Source: an uncultured Eubacteriales bacterium (GTDB lineage: Bacteria; Bacillota; Clostridia; Peptostreptococcales; Anaerovoracaceae). From it: a stretch of DNA of 64,000 bases. The stretch lies in assembly GCA_902786855.1 (NCBI GenBank), contig CADAEH010000003.1:62001-126000 (forward strand), written 5' to 3'. Position 1 is the stretch's first letter; every line of letters starts with the position of its first letter. Shown in pieces: positions 1 through 8,712 of the stretch. The notes below the pieces were generated by a model that worked only from the letters and a program-made list of their open reading frames with translations, made no database searches and was not told the origin of the DNA. Position numbers and translations under genes: made by a program.

Positions 1-518
1 CACTCATATCTGGCTGCGCGGGAAGCACCGATCCCTATTTTTGCCGCTTCTGCAGCAGCGTCTATGTTCGCTCCGAGGAAAATGAACTCCCAGTTGTATT
101 TCTCCTTCTGCCTTTCGATCATTCGGCGGACTTTGTTGTAATTGTATCTTCTGCTCGCATTTTCCATACCGTCAGTCGTTATGATGAAAATAGTCTTTTC
201 AGGCACATCCTCTTCCCTTGCATACTTGTGGATATTGCCGATGTGATGGATCGCATCTCCCACCGCATCGAGAAGAGCTGTACATCCGCGTACATAATAC
301 TGCCTGTCGGTCATCGGCTCGACTTTGCCGATGTCCACTCTGTCATAGATCACTTCACTCTGATCGTCAAAGAGTATCACGGATACATAAGCCTCTCCGT
401 CTTCCTTTTTCTGCTTTTCGATCATGCCGTTGAATCCGCCTATAGTATCAGCCTCCAGGCCGCTCATTGATCCGCTTCTGTCGAGTATCATTACCAGTTC
501 TGTAAGTCCCTTTTTCAT
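1..518 (-). CDS. von Willebrand factor A domain protein, C-terminus outside window
   Basis: The reverse strand encodes at least 172 residues starting at an ATG at 518, preceded by an AGGAGG ribosome binding site; the reading frame is still open at the window edge. The N-terminus reads MKKGLTELVMILDRSGSMSG, which carries the DxSGSMxG metal-ion-dependent adhesion site of VWA domains. Later come a conserved Thr in a CTALLDAVG segment and an IITTDGMEN segment, completing the MIDAS pattern. There is no signal peptide, so the protein is probably cytoplasmic, similar to the small stand-alone VWA proteins seen next to tellurite/stress or chaperone genes. Its partners would lie to the left and cannot be seen. 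The fold is clear; the role is unknown. Confidence 0.85.
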   Translation of the reverse strand, partial: MKKGLTELVMILDRSGSMSGLEADTIGGFNGMIEKQKKEDGEAYVSVILFDDQSEVIYDRVDIGKVEPMTDRQYYVRGCTALLDAVGDAIHHIGNIHKYAREEDVPEKTIFIITTDGMENASRRYNYNKVRRMIERQKEKYNWEFIFLGANIDAAAEAAKIGIGASRAARYE

Positions 519-601
519 AATAAATACCTCCTGTCCTGTTATCCGTTGTGAGTTTGCTTATCTCTTGCAGTCTCAGAATAACAAAACGGGAGGATGTAAT
601 G

Positions 602-618
602 GTCGCCCTACAGGCGAC
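602..618. other. small hairpin downstream of the LysR gene
   Basis: GTCGCC (602-607) and GGCGAC (613-618) flank a CTACA loop in the gap between the LysR stop and the VWA gene start. No U-tract follows on the minus strand, so it is not a convincing intrinsic terminator. Confidence 0.3.
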
Positions 619-662
619 AAATGTATGGTCTGCAGGGGTCCCGGGGATCATCTGCTAAGTTT

Positions 663-1538
663 TCAGATCTTAGCACCGACCTTTTCAGCCGCGAACAGGA
701 CGAATTCCTTAACAGCAGGAGCTGCATTCTCGAGGTCAGGCAGAGTGATGCCCAGATCTATCTTGCTCGGTGGATCGAGCGGAAGCATAACTGTGTTGGT
801 CTGCCAGTATCTCAGGATACCTTCATTCATGATACCGATACCGAGTCCCTTTTCTACCATATTGATAGCCGTGTAGTTCTCAAGTGTAGTAAGCCTGATA
901 TTAGGAACTATGCCGTACTTCTTTAGAAGTTCACGCACATCAGTGTCATCGCCCTCGCTAGGCATTATAAGGTTTTCCTTTTTGCACGCCTTAAGAGGAT
1001 AACATTCCTTGTCTGCATATGGATGATCCTTTGGAAGCACCGCAACCATAGGATCTTCGCCAAACGGGAACCAGTCATATGACGGATTGGACAGTCTTGA
1101 GCAAAATGCCAGATCAGCCTTGCCCGACGCGACCATCTTTTCGATTTTATTCTTGGTCGTCTCCTCTATCTGGATATTGACGGAAGGATGCTCATCGGTA
1201 AAGTCCTTGATGATACCCGGCAGAGTATGTGCCGCTATACTGCTGTATGTGGCGATCATTACATTTCCTTTGTACATACCGGAAAGCTCTGTTGCCGCAG
1301 AGTATAACTCAGCTTCCTTGCTGAGGAATTCGACAGCATATGGATACATGTATTCCCCTTCTCTTGTCAGAACCACACCGTGGCTTTTTCTTGTAAGCAG
1401 GGAAAACCCAAGTTCTGTCTCCATCGCGGAAACCAGCTGACTGATACCGGACGGAGTATAGCCCAGCAGTTTTCCGGCTGCGGTAAAGCTGCCCTCATCT
1501 GCCGCAGTTACAAAAGCTTTACACTTTATAACATCCAT
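663..1538 (-). CDS. LysR-family transcriptional regulator
   Basis: A 291-residue protein of normal LysR length. Residues 1-60 form the winged helix-turn-helix (FVTAADEGSFTAAGKLLGYT, then a recognition helix SGISQLVSAMETELG); residues 90-290 look like the periplasmic-binding-type co-inducer domain. The ATG at 1538 has a GAGGAAAGAA ribosome binding site. It lies downstream of the TSUP transporter gene on the same strand, separated from it by a terminator, so it is probably transcribed on its own or by read-through. By context it is a candidate regulator of the transporter. The inducer cannot be told from sequence. Confidence 0.9.
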   Translation of the reverse strand: MDVIKCKAFVTAADEGSFTAAGKLLGYTPSGISQLVSAMETELGFSLLTRKSHGVVLTREGEYMYPYAVEFLSKEAELYSAATELSGMYKGNVMIATYSSIAAHTLPGIIKDFTDEHPSVNIQIEETTKNKIEKMVASGKADLAFCSRLSNPSYDWFPFGEDPMVAVLPKDHPYADKECYPLKACKKENLIMPSEGDDTDVRELLKKYGIVPNIRLTTLENYTAINMVEKGLGIGIMNEGILRYWQTNTVMLPLDPPSKIDLGITLPDLENAAPAVKEFVLFAAEKVGAKI

Positions 1539-1586
1539 TCTTCTTTCCTCGTATTGTTCTTGATCTAAAACTCTCTCTATTCCGGC

Positions 1587-1622
1587 TAAAAAACTGACGG
1601 GAAACAGAAGTCCCCCGTCAGT
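1587..1622 (-). terminator. intrinsic terminator of the TSUP transporter gene
   Basis: On the minus strand ACTGACGGG and CCCGTCAGT form a 9-bp stem, followed at once by a T6 tract. It sits 58 bases past the transporter stop codon and before the LysR gene. Confidence 0.85.
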
Positions 1623-1679
1623 ATAATCGTTGTTCCGTTCAGAACTTCAAGCTTATCTCTTCTGATCTGAATGATCTGA

Positions 1680-2606
1680 TTAAGCAGCCTCGCCCTTCTT
1701 GATAGCGTCGTGCAGGAACAGGAACGATGTGATGTAGCAGACGATTACTACTACGATCGTCAGTGTTCTCAGTGAGAGGCTCTTTACTACAAAGTAAGCA
1801 AGGAATACACCGATAGTTCCGCAGATACCCTGTGTCCAGCAAGCAACCGGGTCATAACGTCCTTCCTGAATGAACTTAGGACCATTACCGAATGCCATCA
1901 GGAATGCGCAGGAACCCATCATAGCCGGGAATGCGCAGCCTGTGTCGAGTCCGAGGATTACGCAGAGAGCCATGCAAGGTGCATAGAGACCTACGCCGAT
2001 GCTCATGAGAGCACCAAGGATGAAGTTAGCTACGATAGCGATGATCAGCTTAGCGCCGCGGAGTCCCATCTCTGTTCCGACTTCGCCGAATGGGCCAACG
2101 CCGAGAACCTTGCAGAGCATTACTGTAGCAAGGATGAACATACCTACGAACATAGCGTATCTAACTTTCTTACGGTTGAACTTGGCTACTACGCCAGCCA
2201 TTGTGTACGCACCTACGATGGAAGCTACGATCATTCCAACGAGTGTCAGGATGTCCATGTCTACGAAACCAAAGAACAGGAATGCCTCGATACATACAGG
2301 CATAGTGTCTCCAACGTTCAGTGTACCAGGGATCAGTACGTCGTCTACAGACTTGGTCAGCTTGAATGCTGTTGTGGACGGAGCGAAAGATCCGATTCCC
2401 AGTGTGTCGAAGAAGTTAGCAACAAGACCGATGATCATAGTAGCGATCAGGTTCTTCTTCTCAAGTCCTCTTGCCCATGTTTCTGCAAAAGTCAGACCTG
2501 TATCAGGGTCTTTCGCATCACTTGCCATGAGCATCTTCTGCTTTCTGATCATGAGAACTACGCACAGTATAAAACCGAGCAATGATATAGCTTTTAATAC
2601 GATCAT
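1680..2606 (-). CDS. TSUP (TauE/SafE) family anion transporter
   Basis: A 308-residue integral membrane protein with about eight hydrophobic segments. Both halves carry a related motif: GIGSFAPSTTAF near residue 70 and GVGLYAPCMALC near residue 205, the internal duplication expected of the TSUP family. Members of this family export sulfite, sulfoacetate or other small organic anions, or import sulfur oxyanions; the substrate cannot be assigned here. The ATG at 2606 follows a GGAGG site seven bases upstream. A strong promoter lies at 2711-2738. The neighbouring LysR gene may regulate it. Confidence 0.85.
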   Translation of the reverse strand: MIVLKAISLLGFILCVVLMIRKQKMLMASDAKDPDTGLTFAETWARGLEKKNLIATMIIGLVANFFDTLGIGSFAPSTTAFKLTKSVDDVLIPGTLNVGDTMPVCIEAFLFFGFVDMDILTLVGMIVASIVGAYTMAGVVAKFNRKKVRYAMFVGMFILATVMLCKVLGVGPFGEVGTEMGLRGAKLIIAIVANFILGALMSIGVGLYAPCMALCVILGLDTGCAFPAMMGSCAFLMAFGNGPKFIQEGRYDPVACWTQGICGTIGVFLAYFVVKSLSLRTLTIVVVIVCYITSFLFLHDAIKKGEAA

Positions 2607-2710
2607 AAAACAACCTCCATAAATAGTATTAATGATTAAATAATGAGATACGTGCTCGTGGGATCCCTTTTAATACACGCAAAAAGTGATTCCACAATTT
2701 GTACAAGCTG

Positions 2711-2738
2711 ATTATAGCATTTCTGAAAGCAAAGTCAA
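2711..2738 (-). promoter_or_regulatory. promoter of the TSUP transporter gene
   Basis: Minus strand TTGACT (2733-2738), a 16-bp spacer and TATAAT (2711-2716), with TGC just before the -10 element (extended -10). A TTGTACAA palindrome at about 2698-2705 overlaps the expected start site and could be an operator. The rest of the 315-base divergent gap (2607-2921) is AT-rich without further recognisable elements apart from the plus-strand -10 box. Confidence 0.7.
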
Positions 2739-2837
2739 TATAATTGTGTCAGTTTTGTGACGAATCAGTGTGAACTAATTGTCTGTATAATTTGTTAAAG
2801 CTGATTTAAGGAAATGATAAAGTATTTTGCTTTTCTA

Positions 2838-2843
2838 TATAAT
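2838..2843 (+). promoter_or_regulatory. -10 box upstream of the small membrane protein gene
   Basis: A TATAAT hexamer in a very AT-rich stretch about 80 bases before the start at 2922. The -35 region (TGATAA) is poor, so the assignment is tentative. Confidence 0.4.
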
Positions 2844-2921
2844 ATATAGTACAATCTGCTGGAAAGAAAACGGTCTGCAAATGCAGACATCATGAAAAAC
2901 TATGAATTACAGGAGTTTTCA

Positions 2922-3533
2922 ATGAAACTTAATCCAAGCAACGATGTATACCCGGGCGATCTGAGTATTCTCAATATAAGAAAGCAGCAGTGGGCTAAGG
3001 GTGAAGAAAAGAGCAGGATCTACACGATCCTGTCTGTTGTCATCCTTATCGGCGGTCTTATATGCATGATCATCGTCAATAACAAGTTCGGCGGCACCAC
3101 GATGATGAGCCAGCTTCCGCTGCATATCACGATATGGATCACAGCACTTCTTGCTTTTCTTACGTCGCGTAAAGGCAAGCAGCTCTCACAGGCCCCTTTC
3201 TTCGGATATCATGACGCAAGATTCGAGACAGACGACGATACTCTGTATTACAGATATCAGCAGGGCATGACACTGAGGACTTTTATTATCAAGGATAGTA
3301 AGATCCACAAGATCACCAGAGACGATGAATGGGGCGTTATCCTCATCGAAGGAGACGGCACCGTCAATATCGAGAGACGCGGCGGCGAGACTGAAGAACA
3401 GGTACAGGAATTTTATTGTCTTGTACCGTTTGACAAGTATGATCTCGACGACCTGCTCCAGCCATACGGCAAAAAGGTCAAGAGCGTCAAGGGTTCTCTT
3501 CGTCAGAAGTATATAGATGAACATCAGCAGTGA
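2922..3533 (+). CDS. membrane protein of unknown function with two N-terminal TM segments
   Basis: I chose the ATG at 2922 (203 residues) because AGGAG at 2911-2915 precedes it with normal spacing; an in-frame ATG at 2892 has no such site. Two hydrophobic segments (about residues 36-55 and 66-83) are followed by a soluble beta-rich region with DDDTLYYRYQQGMTLRTF and a GVILIEGDGTVNIERRGG stretch, reminiscent of a membrane-attached PH-like domain. That resemblance is inference only. It ends nine bases before a flavodoxin-domain gene and is likely co-transcribed with it. I do not recognise the family. Confidence 0.75.
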   Translation: MKLNPSNDVYPGDLSILNIRKQQWAKGEEKSRIYTILSVVILIGGLICMIIVNNKFGGTTMMSQLPLHITIWITALLAFLTSRKGKQLSQAPFFGYHDARFETDDDTLYYRYQQGMTLRTFIIKDSKIHKITRDDEWGVILIEGDGTVNIERRGGETEEQVQEFYCLVPFDKYDLDDLLQPYGKKVKSVKGSLRQKYIDEHQQ

Positions 3534-3542
3534 GGTTATACG

Positions 3543-4136
3543 ATGGCAAGAAACACTAACAGAACGGCCATGAAGCGCCGTGAAGAAGCCGGTGAGGTCG
3601 TAAGGCCTGATACCATTGTAGTCGCCAGCGGTAAGTACGGCAGCTGCAACCAGTATGCAAAATGGCTGATCAGCAACCTCGGATGTGATGCGATAGAGTA
3701 TTCCAGGCAGCACCTTGGATATGTATCGCTGTACCATAATGTTATATTTATCGGCGCTATCAGGGATGCTGAGATAAGCAATGTCAACATCATGTGGCAA
3801 AACTACGGCAACTTCGGGCTTGAAGGCCGCAAGATCATCGTATGCGGAGTCGGTCTTGGTGACCCGGATAATGAAGACTACCGGGAAAAGGTCATGAAAC
3901 GAAGCAGCAGCCTTCCTGAGCATTGCTCGTTTTACATCCTTCCGGGTAAGATCGACCGCAGCAAGCTGAAACGCCTTGATAAACCTCAGTTCGACAAGTT
4001 CCTGGTCGATGCCGAGCGTATATACGGGATGGAGACAGCTCAGCTGATCCTGAGACGCGCAACGGAGGATTATAACGGGATCGATTCAAAGGCTCTCCAG
4101 CCTGTGATCGATGAGATACTTGCCACACGCCAATAG
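3543..4136 (+). CDS. flavodoxin-domain protein (HemG-like fold)
   Basis: A 197-residue protein. The start VVASGKYGSCNQYAKWL matches the phosphate-binding loop of stand-alone flavodoxin domains (T/S-x-x-G-x-[ST] pattern), and VIFIGAIRDAEI and IIVCGVGLGDP match later strands of the fold. Such domains bind FMN and carry out electron transfer or, in HemG, protoporphyrinogen oxidation; no haem pathway gene is nearby, so I do not assign that reaction. It follows the membrane protein gene closely, suggesting a small two-gene operon ended by the terminator at 4159-4199. Confidence 0.75.
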   Translation: MARNTNRTAMKRREEAGEVVRPDTIVVASGKYGSCNQYAKWLISNLGCDAIEYSRQHLGYVSLYHNVIFIGAIRDAEISNVNIMWQNYGNFGLEGRKIIVCGVGLGDPDNEDYREKVMKRSSSLPEHCSFYILPGKIDRSKLKRLDKPQFDKFLVDAERIYGMETAQLILRRATEDYNGIDSKALQPVIDEILATRQ

Positions 4137-4158
4137 CCTATACCAATAATAGTTGAAC

Positions 4159-4199
4159 AGAACTTTTGCGGAATATATCCTGCAGGAGTTCTTTTTTTA
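4159..4199 (+). terminator. intrinsic terminator after the flavodoxin-domain gene
   Basis: AGAACT (4159-4164) pairs with AGTTCT (4187-4192), with a partly paired inner stem, followed by a T7 tract. Confidence 0.75.
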
Positions 4200-4221
4200 G
4201 TGATTATGCACACATTTGTGA

Positions 4222-4227
4222 TATAAT
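4222..4227 (+). promoter_or_regulatory. probable pfkA -10 box
   Basis: TGATATAAT forms an extended -10 element about 108 bases before the pfkA start. No good -35 element is visible at 17 bp. Confidence 0.5.
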
Positions 4228-4334
4228 TTTGTGTAACGATTCTTACATCCCGTTCTGCATTCCATTTTGATCGGACCGGCAGAGCGCGTATGAAGTAAAT
4301 AAAGGGGCAGTTGATTACGGAGGGATAGTAACAA

Positions 4335-5300
4335 ATGAAAAGGATAGCAGTACTTACAAGCGGCGGCGACTCGCCGGGTATGAATGCAGCACTCAGAGCT
4401 GTCGTAAGAAACGGTATCGAGCATGATATGGAAGTCTTTGCAGTGCACAGCGGCTATGAAGGGCTTATTGACAACAAGTTTGAGAGAATGAGCCGCAGAT
4501 CAGTTGCCGATACTCTTCAGAGAGGCGGCACTATAATCAAGACTGCAAGAAGCAAAAGATTCCACGATCCGGAAAACAGAAAGATCGCTTATAAGAATCT
4601 TGAAAAGCTGAAGATCGAAGGACTGGTCGTCATAGGCGGAAACGGTTCTCTCGAAGGAGCAAGGATCCTGTCTGAAGAGTCTGGCATTCTCGTAATGGGA
4701 CTCCCCGGAACCATAGATAATGACCTCGCTTACACTGACTACACCATAGGTTTTGATACGGCGGTCAACACTGTACTGGATGCTATCACCAAGATCCGTG
4801 ATACCAGCTCTTCTCATGACAGGAGCACTGTCATTGAGGTCATGGGCAGACACTGCGGAGATATCGCCCTGTATTCAGGTATTGCCGGCGGAGCAGAAGT
4901 CGTACTGCTTCCTGAGGTCGAGATGCCGCTGGAAGAAGTCGTGGAAAAAGTCAAAGAAGGTATCGAATGCGGGAAGCTTCATAACATCATCATAAAAGCT
5001 GAGGGTTATCCTGTCAGCTCCCAGGAGCTTATCAGGGTCCTGAAAAAAGAGACCGGACAGGATGTCAAGTTGGTAGTACTCTCATATCTGCAGAGAGGTG
5101 GATCTCCTACCTTCCGTGACAGAATGCTTGCTACGGACTGCGGTATGATGGCGGTAGAGCTGCTCTCACAGGGGATCGGCAACAGAGCCATCGGCGAAGT
5201 AAACGGAAAGATCGTCCATCTTGATCTTGCAAAAGCTCTCAAGGCAAAGAGATCGCTGCGTGAAGAGCTCTTCCAGGAGATCCATATCCTGAGTAAATAG
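4335..5300 (+). CDS. pfkA: ATP-type 6-phosphofructokinase
   Basis: A 321-residue protein of standard length for bacterial PfkA; it phosphorylates fructose 6-phosphate in glycolysis. Visible motifs are LTSGGDSPGMNAA (residues 8-20), GGNGSLEGA (101-109), GLPGTIDND (122-130, holding the catalytic Asp), RDTSSSHDR, VEVMGRHCGD and LQRGGSPTFRDR. Glycine in GLPGTIDND, where PPi-dependent enzymes carry lysine, argues for ATP. Unusually, the nucleotide-site aspartate of GGDGS (Asp103 in E. coli) is asparagine here. An AGGGATAG site precedes the ATG. It stands alone, with no pyruvate kinase gene next to it, and ends at the bidirectional terminator at 5382-5414. Confidence 0.95.
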   Translation: MKRIAVLTSGGDSPGMNAALRAVVRNGIEHDMEVFAVHSGYEGLIDNKFERMSRRSVADTLQRGGTIIKTARSKRFHDPENRKIAYKNLEKLKIEGLVVIGGNGSLEGARILSEESGILVMGLPGTIDNDLAYTDYTIGFDTAVNTVLDAITKIRDTSSSHDRSTVIEVMGRHCGDIALYSGIAGGAEVVLLPEVEMPLEEVVEKVKEGIECGKLHNIIIKAEGYPVSSQELIRVLKKETGQDVKLVVLSYLQRGGSPTFRDRMLATDCGMMAVELLSQGIGNRAIGEVNGKIVHLDLAKALKAKRSLREELFQEIHILSK

Positions 5301-5381
5301 TAAAGCAGCAGTTGTTGCAGCTCCGGAAGCAGGCTTTCAGGCGAGCTGTACTGGCAGACCAGGTGCCTGTAGAAAAAAACA

Positions 5382-5414
5382 GAGTGCATACCGGTTTATC
5401 GCCGGTATGCACTC
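5382..5414. terminator. bidirectional terminator between pfkA and the SPFH gene
   Basis: A perfect 13-bp stem GAGTGCATACCGG / CCGGTATGCACTC around a 7-base loop. On the plus strand it is followed by ATTTATTTT, and on the minus strand by TGTTTTTT, so it can serve both converging genes. Confidence 0.9.
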
Positions 5415-5456
5415 ATTTATTTTGCGTGTAACAGTAAGCTTAGATAATGCTGCAGC

Positions 5457-6497
5457 TTACAGTGTTCCCTTACGGTTCTCGATATCCGTCCTGATGACGT
5501 TACCGGTCACAGCTGCGGCTCTGCCCTCTTTGCTCGTGTCATCGTGCAGGCAAGGGTCGACTTCAGCAGGAGCTTTTGGCTTTGCACTGGTATCTATAGG
5601 TGTGGAGTCACCGACTCCGAGCGCTTCTGATATTACACCGAGAGAAGCTACTGCCTTCGTGATATCCGTCGGCATATAGATCTTGGTAGCCCTGCCGTCA
5701 GCGACATCTCTGAGAGCCTCGAGACCTTTGAGTCTGAGGACGCTTTCGTCGATATGAGCCTGTCTGAGTTTCTCAAGCCCGTCTGCCTGAGCCTCGTAAA
5801 CGAGTCTGATGGATTCCGCTTCACCCTGTGCAAGAGCGATCTTGGCTTCTCTCTCAGCTTCAGCCGCGAGCACTTTCGCTTTCTTGTCACCCTCAGCTCT
5901 TGATACTACTGATTCCTGATGTGCCTGAGCTTCAAGTACTGTCTGACGTCTTTCACGCTCTGCCCTCATCTGCTTGGTCATGACTTCCTCGATCTCGTGC
6001 GGCGGATCGATATTCTTGAGCTCTACTCTGTTCACCTTGATGCCCCATGGATCGGTAGCCTCATCGAGGATAGCTTCCATCTGAGCATTGATGGTCTCAC
6101 GGCTTGAAAGCGTGGTATCGAGCTCCATGCCGCCGATGATGCTCCTGAGCGTAGTAGCTGAAAGGTTCTGGAGTCCGGCGATCGGATTCTCTACACCGTA
6201 TGTGTATTTCTGTGGATCGAAGACCTTGGAAAATACTACCGAGTCGACTTTTACCGAAACGTTATCCTTAGTGATGACCGGCTGCGGCGGGAAGTCGAAC
6301 ACCTGCTCCTTGAGCGAGATCTTATTGACTATCCTGTCAATAAAAGGGATCTTGAGATGCAGACCTGCATACCATACGCTCTTGAATTTTCCGAGTCTCT
6401 CAATGATATACGCATGTTCCTGAGGCACGATCCTGATATTGGAAAGCAGCAGGTAAATAATTATTACTAAGACAACGATTGCGAAAATATGACTCAT
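5457..6497 (-). CDS. SPFH/stomatin-like membrane scaffold protein (QmcA/YbbK type)
   Basis: A 346-residue protein with an N-terminal membrane anchor (residues 3-20), then the SPFH/PHB domain starting IRIVPQEHAYIIERLGKFK and running to about residue 190. An Ala/Glu-rich coiled-coil (ERERRQTVLEAQAHQE and EAEREAKIALAQGEAES) follows, then a short tail. SPFH proteins oligomerise into membrane microdomain scaffolds and often act with FtsH or NfeD proteins; no NfeD gene is adjacent here. The ATG has an AGGAGG site. The flavodoxin gene lies 67 bases upstream on the same strand; an operon is possible but not shown. Confidence 0.9.
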   Translation of the reverse strand: MSHIFAIVVLVIIIYLLLSNIRIVPQEHAYIIERLGKFKSVWYAGLHLKIPFIDRIVNKISLKEQVFDFPPQPVITKDNVSVKVDSVVFSKVFDPQKYTYGVENPIAGLQNLSATTLRSIIGGMELDTTLSSRETINAQMEAILDEATDPWGIKVNRVELKNIDPPHEIEEVMTKQMRAERERRQTVLEAQAHQESVVSRAEGDKKAKVLAAEAEREAKIALAQGEAESIRLVYEAQADGLEKLRQAHIDESVLRLKGLEALRDVADGRATKIYMPTDITKAVASLGVISEALGVGDSTPIDTSAKPKAPAEVDPCLHDDTSKEGRAAAVTGNVIRTDIENRKGTL

Positions 6498-6564
6498 CTG
6501 TATTCCTCCTTTGTGTCAATTTGTATCATTATCTGTTATCCGTCATTATGTGCGTCCAACAGTT

Positions 6565-7083
6565 TTATCTGATGTTCTTTCTGGCCCACTCAGCGACTGT
6601 CTGTTCTGACTCAGCAGTCCGGCTGCCCTGTATGGCAAGACCTTTAACGACTTTTGCACCGCGGCATGTTTTCTTGAGATCGCGCACAGCTGTACCGAGA
6701 CCGGAACCCTCATGTGTCATAACAGGCATGACTCTTTTGCCTGTGAAATCCAGATCCTCAAGCTGTGTAAACATCGCCATCGGATATGTGCCCCACCAGC
6801 ACGGGCCAACGACAAAAATATTGTCGTATTTCCTCAGTCCTTCCAGATATTCCTCCAGTCGCGGTCTTGTGTTATTGCGGAGCTCTGCTTTTGCCTCTTC
6901 GATGCAGGCATGGTAGTCTTCAGGATATGTCTTGATGGTGCGTATCTCAAAAACATCAGCATCAACTGCGTCACGGATGTACTCCGCGATACGTTCTGAA
7001 TTGCCCTTATCTATGGAAAGTATCTTGCCGCCGAAATAGTTCTGGCCGCGGCGCGAGAAGTATATGACAAGATTCCTCGACAT
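6565..7083 (-). CDS. flavodoxin family protein
   Basis: A 172-residue protein starting MSRNLVIYFSRRGQNYFGG, where SRRGQ occupies the phosphate loop of flavodoxins. GNSERIAEYI and FVVGPCWWGTYPMAMFTQLE match the region that contacts the flavin ring in the flavodoxin_4 group, and MTHEGSGLGTAVRDLKK the C-terminal part. It probably binds FMN and acts as a low-potential electron carrier or small quinone/flavin reductase. The start at 7083 has an AAAGGAG site with six-base spacing. Confidence 0.85.
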   Translation of the reverse strand: MSRNLVIYFSRRGQNYFGGKILSIDKGNSERIAEYIRDAVDADVFEIRTIKTYPEDYHACIEEAKAELRNNTRPRLEEYLEGLRKYDNIFVVGPCWWGTYPMAMFTQLEDLDFTGKRVMPVMTHEGSGLGTAVRDLKKTCRGAKVVKGLAIQGSRTAESEQTVAEWARKNIR

Positions 7084-7188
7084 ACTAAGCTCCTTTCAAA
7101 AATCGTCCGGCACTAATTATATACCCATTCCGGCAGAAATGGAAACTTGTATACAGCTTTGTTTTCAAAACACGAAGGCGGATCCGTA

Positions 7189-8463
7189 TCAGTCTTCAAG
7201 CATGAGGCGGATGATCTCCTCATCAGTCTGCTTCATGCCTTGTCTTGCAAGCCTTCCGACTGTGCGTATCGTCTTCTCGACACCATCCTTGACGATACCG
7301 TCACCGCCGAAGAACTGATCGCCTTTGTTGTACATCGCAACGCCCATGAGGCCTGCGTCAACAGCCGAGGCTATCTTGGCAGCGCAGCTCGCCTTTGCTC
7401 CGTCACAGACTATGCCCGAGTCGATGGCGATGGCATTGACCACGGTATGTGATACTGCCTCTACCTTTCCTCCTTGCAGATAAGCTATGCCTGCTCCTGC
7501 TCCGCAGCCTGCGCTGACAGCTCCGCAGTATGCGCTGAGCCTGCCGATACCGGTCTTGAGATGAATGGTCACAAGGTTTGATACGACCAGACCGCGCAGC
7601 ATTTCGTCATGTCTTTTGTTATTGCAGAGGGCAAAGACTACTACAGGAACACTCGATGTGATCCCCTGATTGCCGCTGCCTGAGTTTATCACTACCGGCA
7701 GCTCACAGCCATTCATCCTTGCGTCACTTGCAGCCGCGGCATATGCTCTCATCCTGTAAGTGATATCCTCCGGGTGGCTTGCAAGCAGGACAGAACCTAT
7801 ATTGGCACCGTAATCTCCTCTCAGCCCCTCTTCGGCTATCGCCATGTTGTATTGTATCTGGCGCTCAAGGACCTCGCTGACATCATTTAGATCTACCGTA
7901 TCGGCAAAATCGACTATGCCTTCTATCGTAAGGCACTCCCTGTCAGTCAGTCCTCCGCCCTGCTCCACTATTGCTTTCTCCAGTATCACAGTACCGTTCC
8001 TTTTGATAGACACAATGTTGGTGTGAAAATCAACTATGCGAACTCTGGCATTATCGTCTCCTTTGTATGCATTGATGATGATATCGAAAATGTGGCCGTT
8101 GTCTACATGGCACACCTCGATCTCAGTATTCCCGAGATATGCCTTCATCTCTTCGATCTGTTTTTCTGATACATTTGAGATGACTTCAAGTTCGGCGTTC
8201 GCATCACCCGCAACTGCGCCTGCTGCGGCTGCAGCCTGGATGCCTCTCAGACCTCCTGTATGCGGAACTACTACGCTCTTTACATTCTTGATGATGTTAC
8301 CGCTGACTTCTGCTACGATCCTTTCCGGTCTGGCTCCAAGCACTTCAGTTGCTTTGGCCGCAGCATAAGCTATTGCGATAGGCTCAGTGCAGCCCATCGC
8401 AGGCCGCAGTTCTTCCTTGAGTATCTGTACATAATTTTTATATCTGTTATCATCCCTGGTCAT
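7189..8463 (-). CDS. L-cysteine desulfidase / UPF0597 family (CdsB/CyuA-like)
   Basis: A 424-residue protein of the family once called serine dehydratase alpha-like. Characterised members break L-cysteine down to pyruvate, ammonia and hydrogen sulfide using an Fe-S cluster. Seen here are the N-terminal RPAMGCTEPIAIAYA block (Cys25), the INSGSGNQGITSSVP block, GAVSAGCGAGAGIAY and IVCDGAKASCAAKIASAV, all typical of the family. An AGGGAGA site lies before the ATG at 8463. The gene stands alone between a flavodoxin and a divergent TetR regulator, which is a plausible but unproven regulator. Confidence 0.85.
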   Translation of the reverse strand: MTRDDNRYKNYVQILKEELRPAMGCTEPIAIAYAAAKATEVLGARPERIVAEVSGNIIKNVKSVVVPHTGGLRGIQAAAAAGAVAGDANAELEVISNVSEKQIEEMKAYLGNTEIEVCHVDNGHIFDIIINAYKGDDNARVRIVDFHTNIVSIKRNGTVILEKAIVEQGGGLTDRECLTIEGIVDFADTVDLNDVSEVLERQIQYNMAIAEEGLRGDYGANIGSVLLASHPEDITYRMRAYAAAASDARMNGCELPVVINSGSGNQGITSSVPVVVFALCNNKRHDEMLRGLVVSNLVTIHLKTGIGRLSAYCGAVSAGCGAGAGIAYLQGGKVEAVSHTVVNAIAIDSGIVCDGAKASCAAKIASAVDAGLMGVAMYNKGDQFFGGDGIVKDGVEKTIRTVGRLARQGMKQTDEEIIRLMLED

Positions 8464-8690
8464 GATCTTTCTCCCTTAATTGATCATCTGTTGAGATTTT
8501 TACCCTTATAGAAATTATAGCACGTATCTGATAAGAGTGCTCCATTAATGTAAAAATGACCGCCTGGGTCCTTTGGTCAATTTCTAACCATATGTTCAAA
8601 AATAATACAAAATGATGCCGCAAAAAGGCTCTTGCATTCCCTAAACTTTATATTATTAATCCAGAATATGTGGTACAATTTTGGAAATAC

Positions 8691-8696
8691 TATAAT
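8691..8696 (+). promoter_or_regulatory. probable -10 box of the TetR gene
   Basis: A TATAAT hexamer lies 139 bases before the TetR start, so the transcript would begin near 8703, just before the putative structured leader. No good -35 box at 17 bp. The remainder of the 371-base divergent gap (8464-8834) is AT-rich with nothing else recognisable. Confidence 0.45.
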
Positions 8697-8712
8697 AGAA
8701 ACCGTTATAGCT

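Noticed and set aside
3186-3923. Minus-strand ORF of 245 codons over the membrane and flavodoxin-domain genes
   Set aside because: Spans the gap between two well-supported plus-strand genes and has no ribosome binding site.
4335-5300. Pyrophosphate-dependent phosphofructokinase
   Set aside because: The GLPGTIDND motif has glycine where PPi-enzymes carry lysine, and the length fits ATP-type PfkA.
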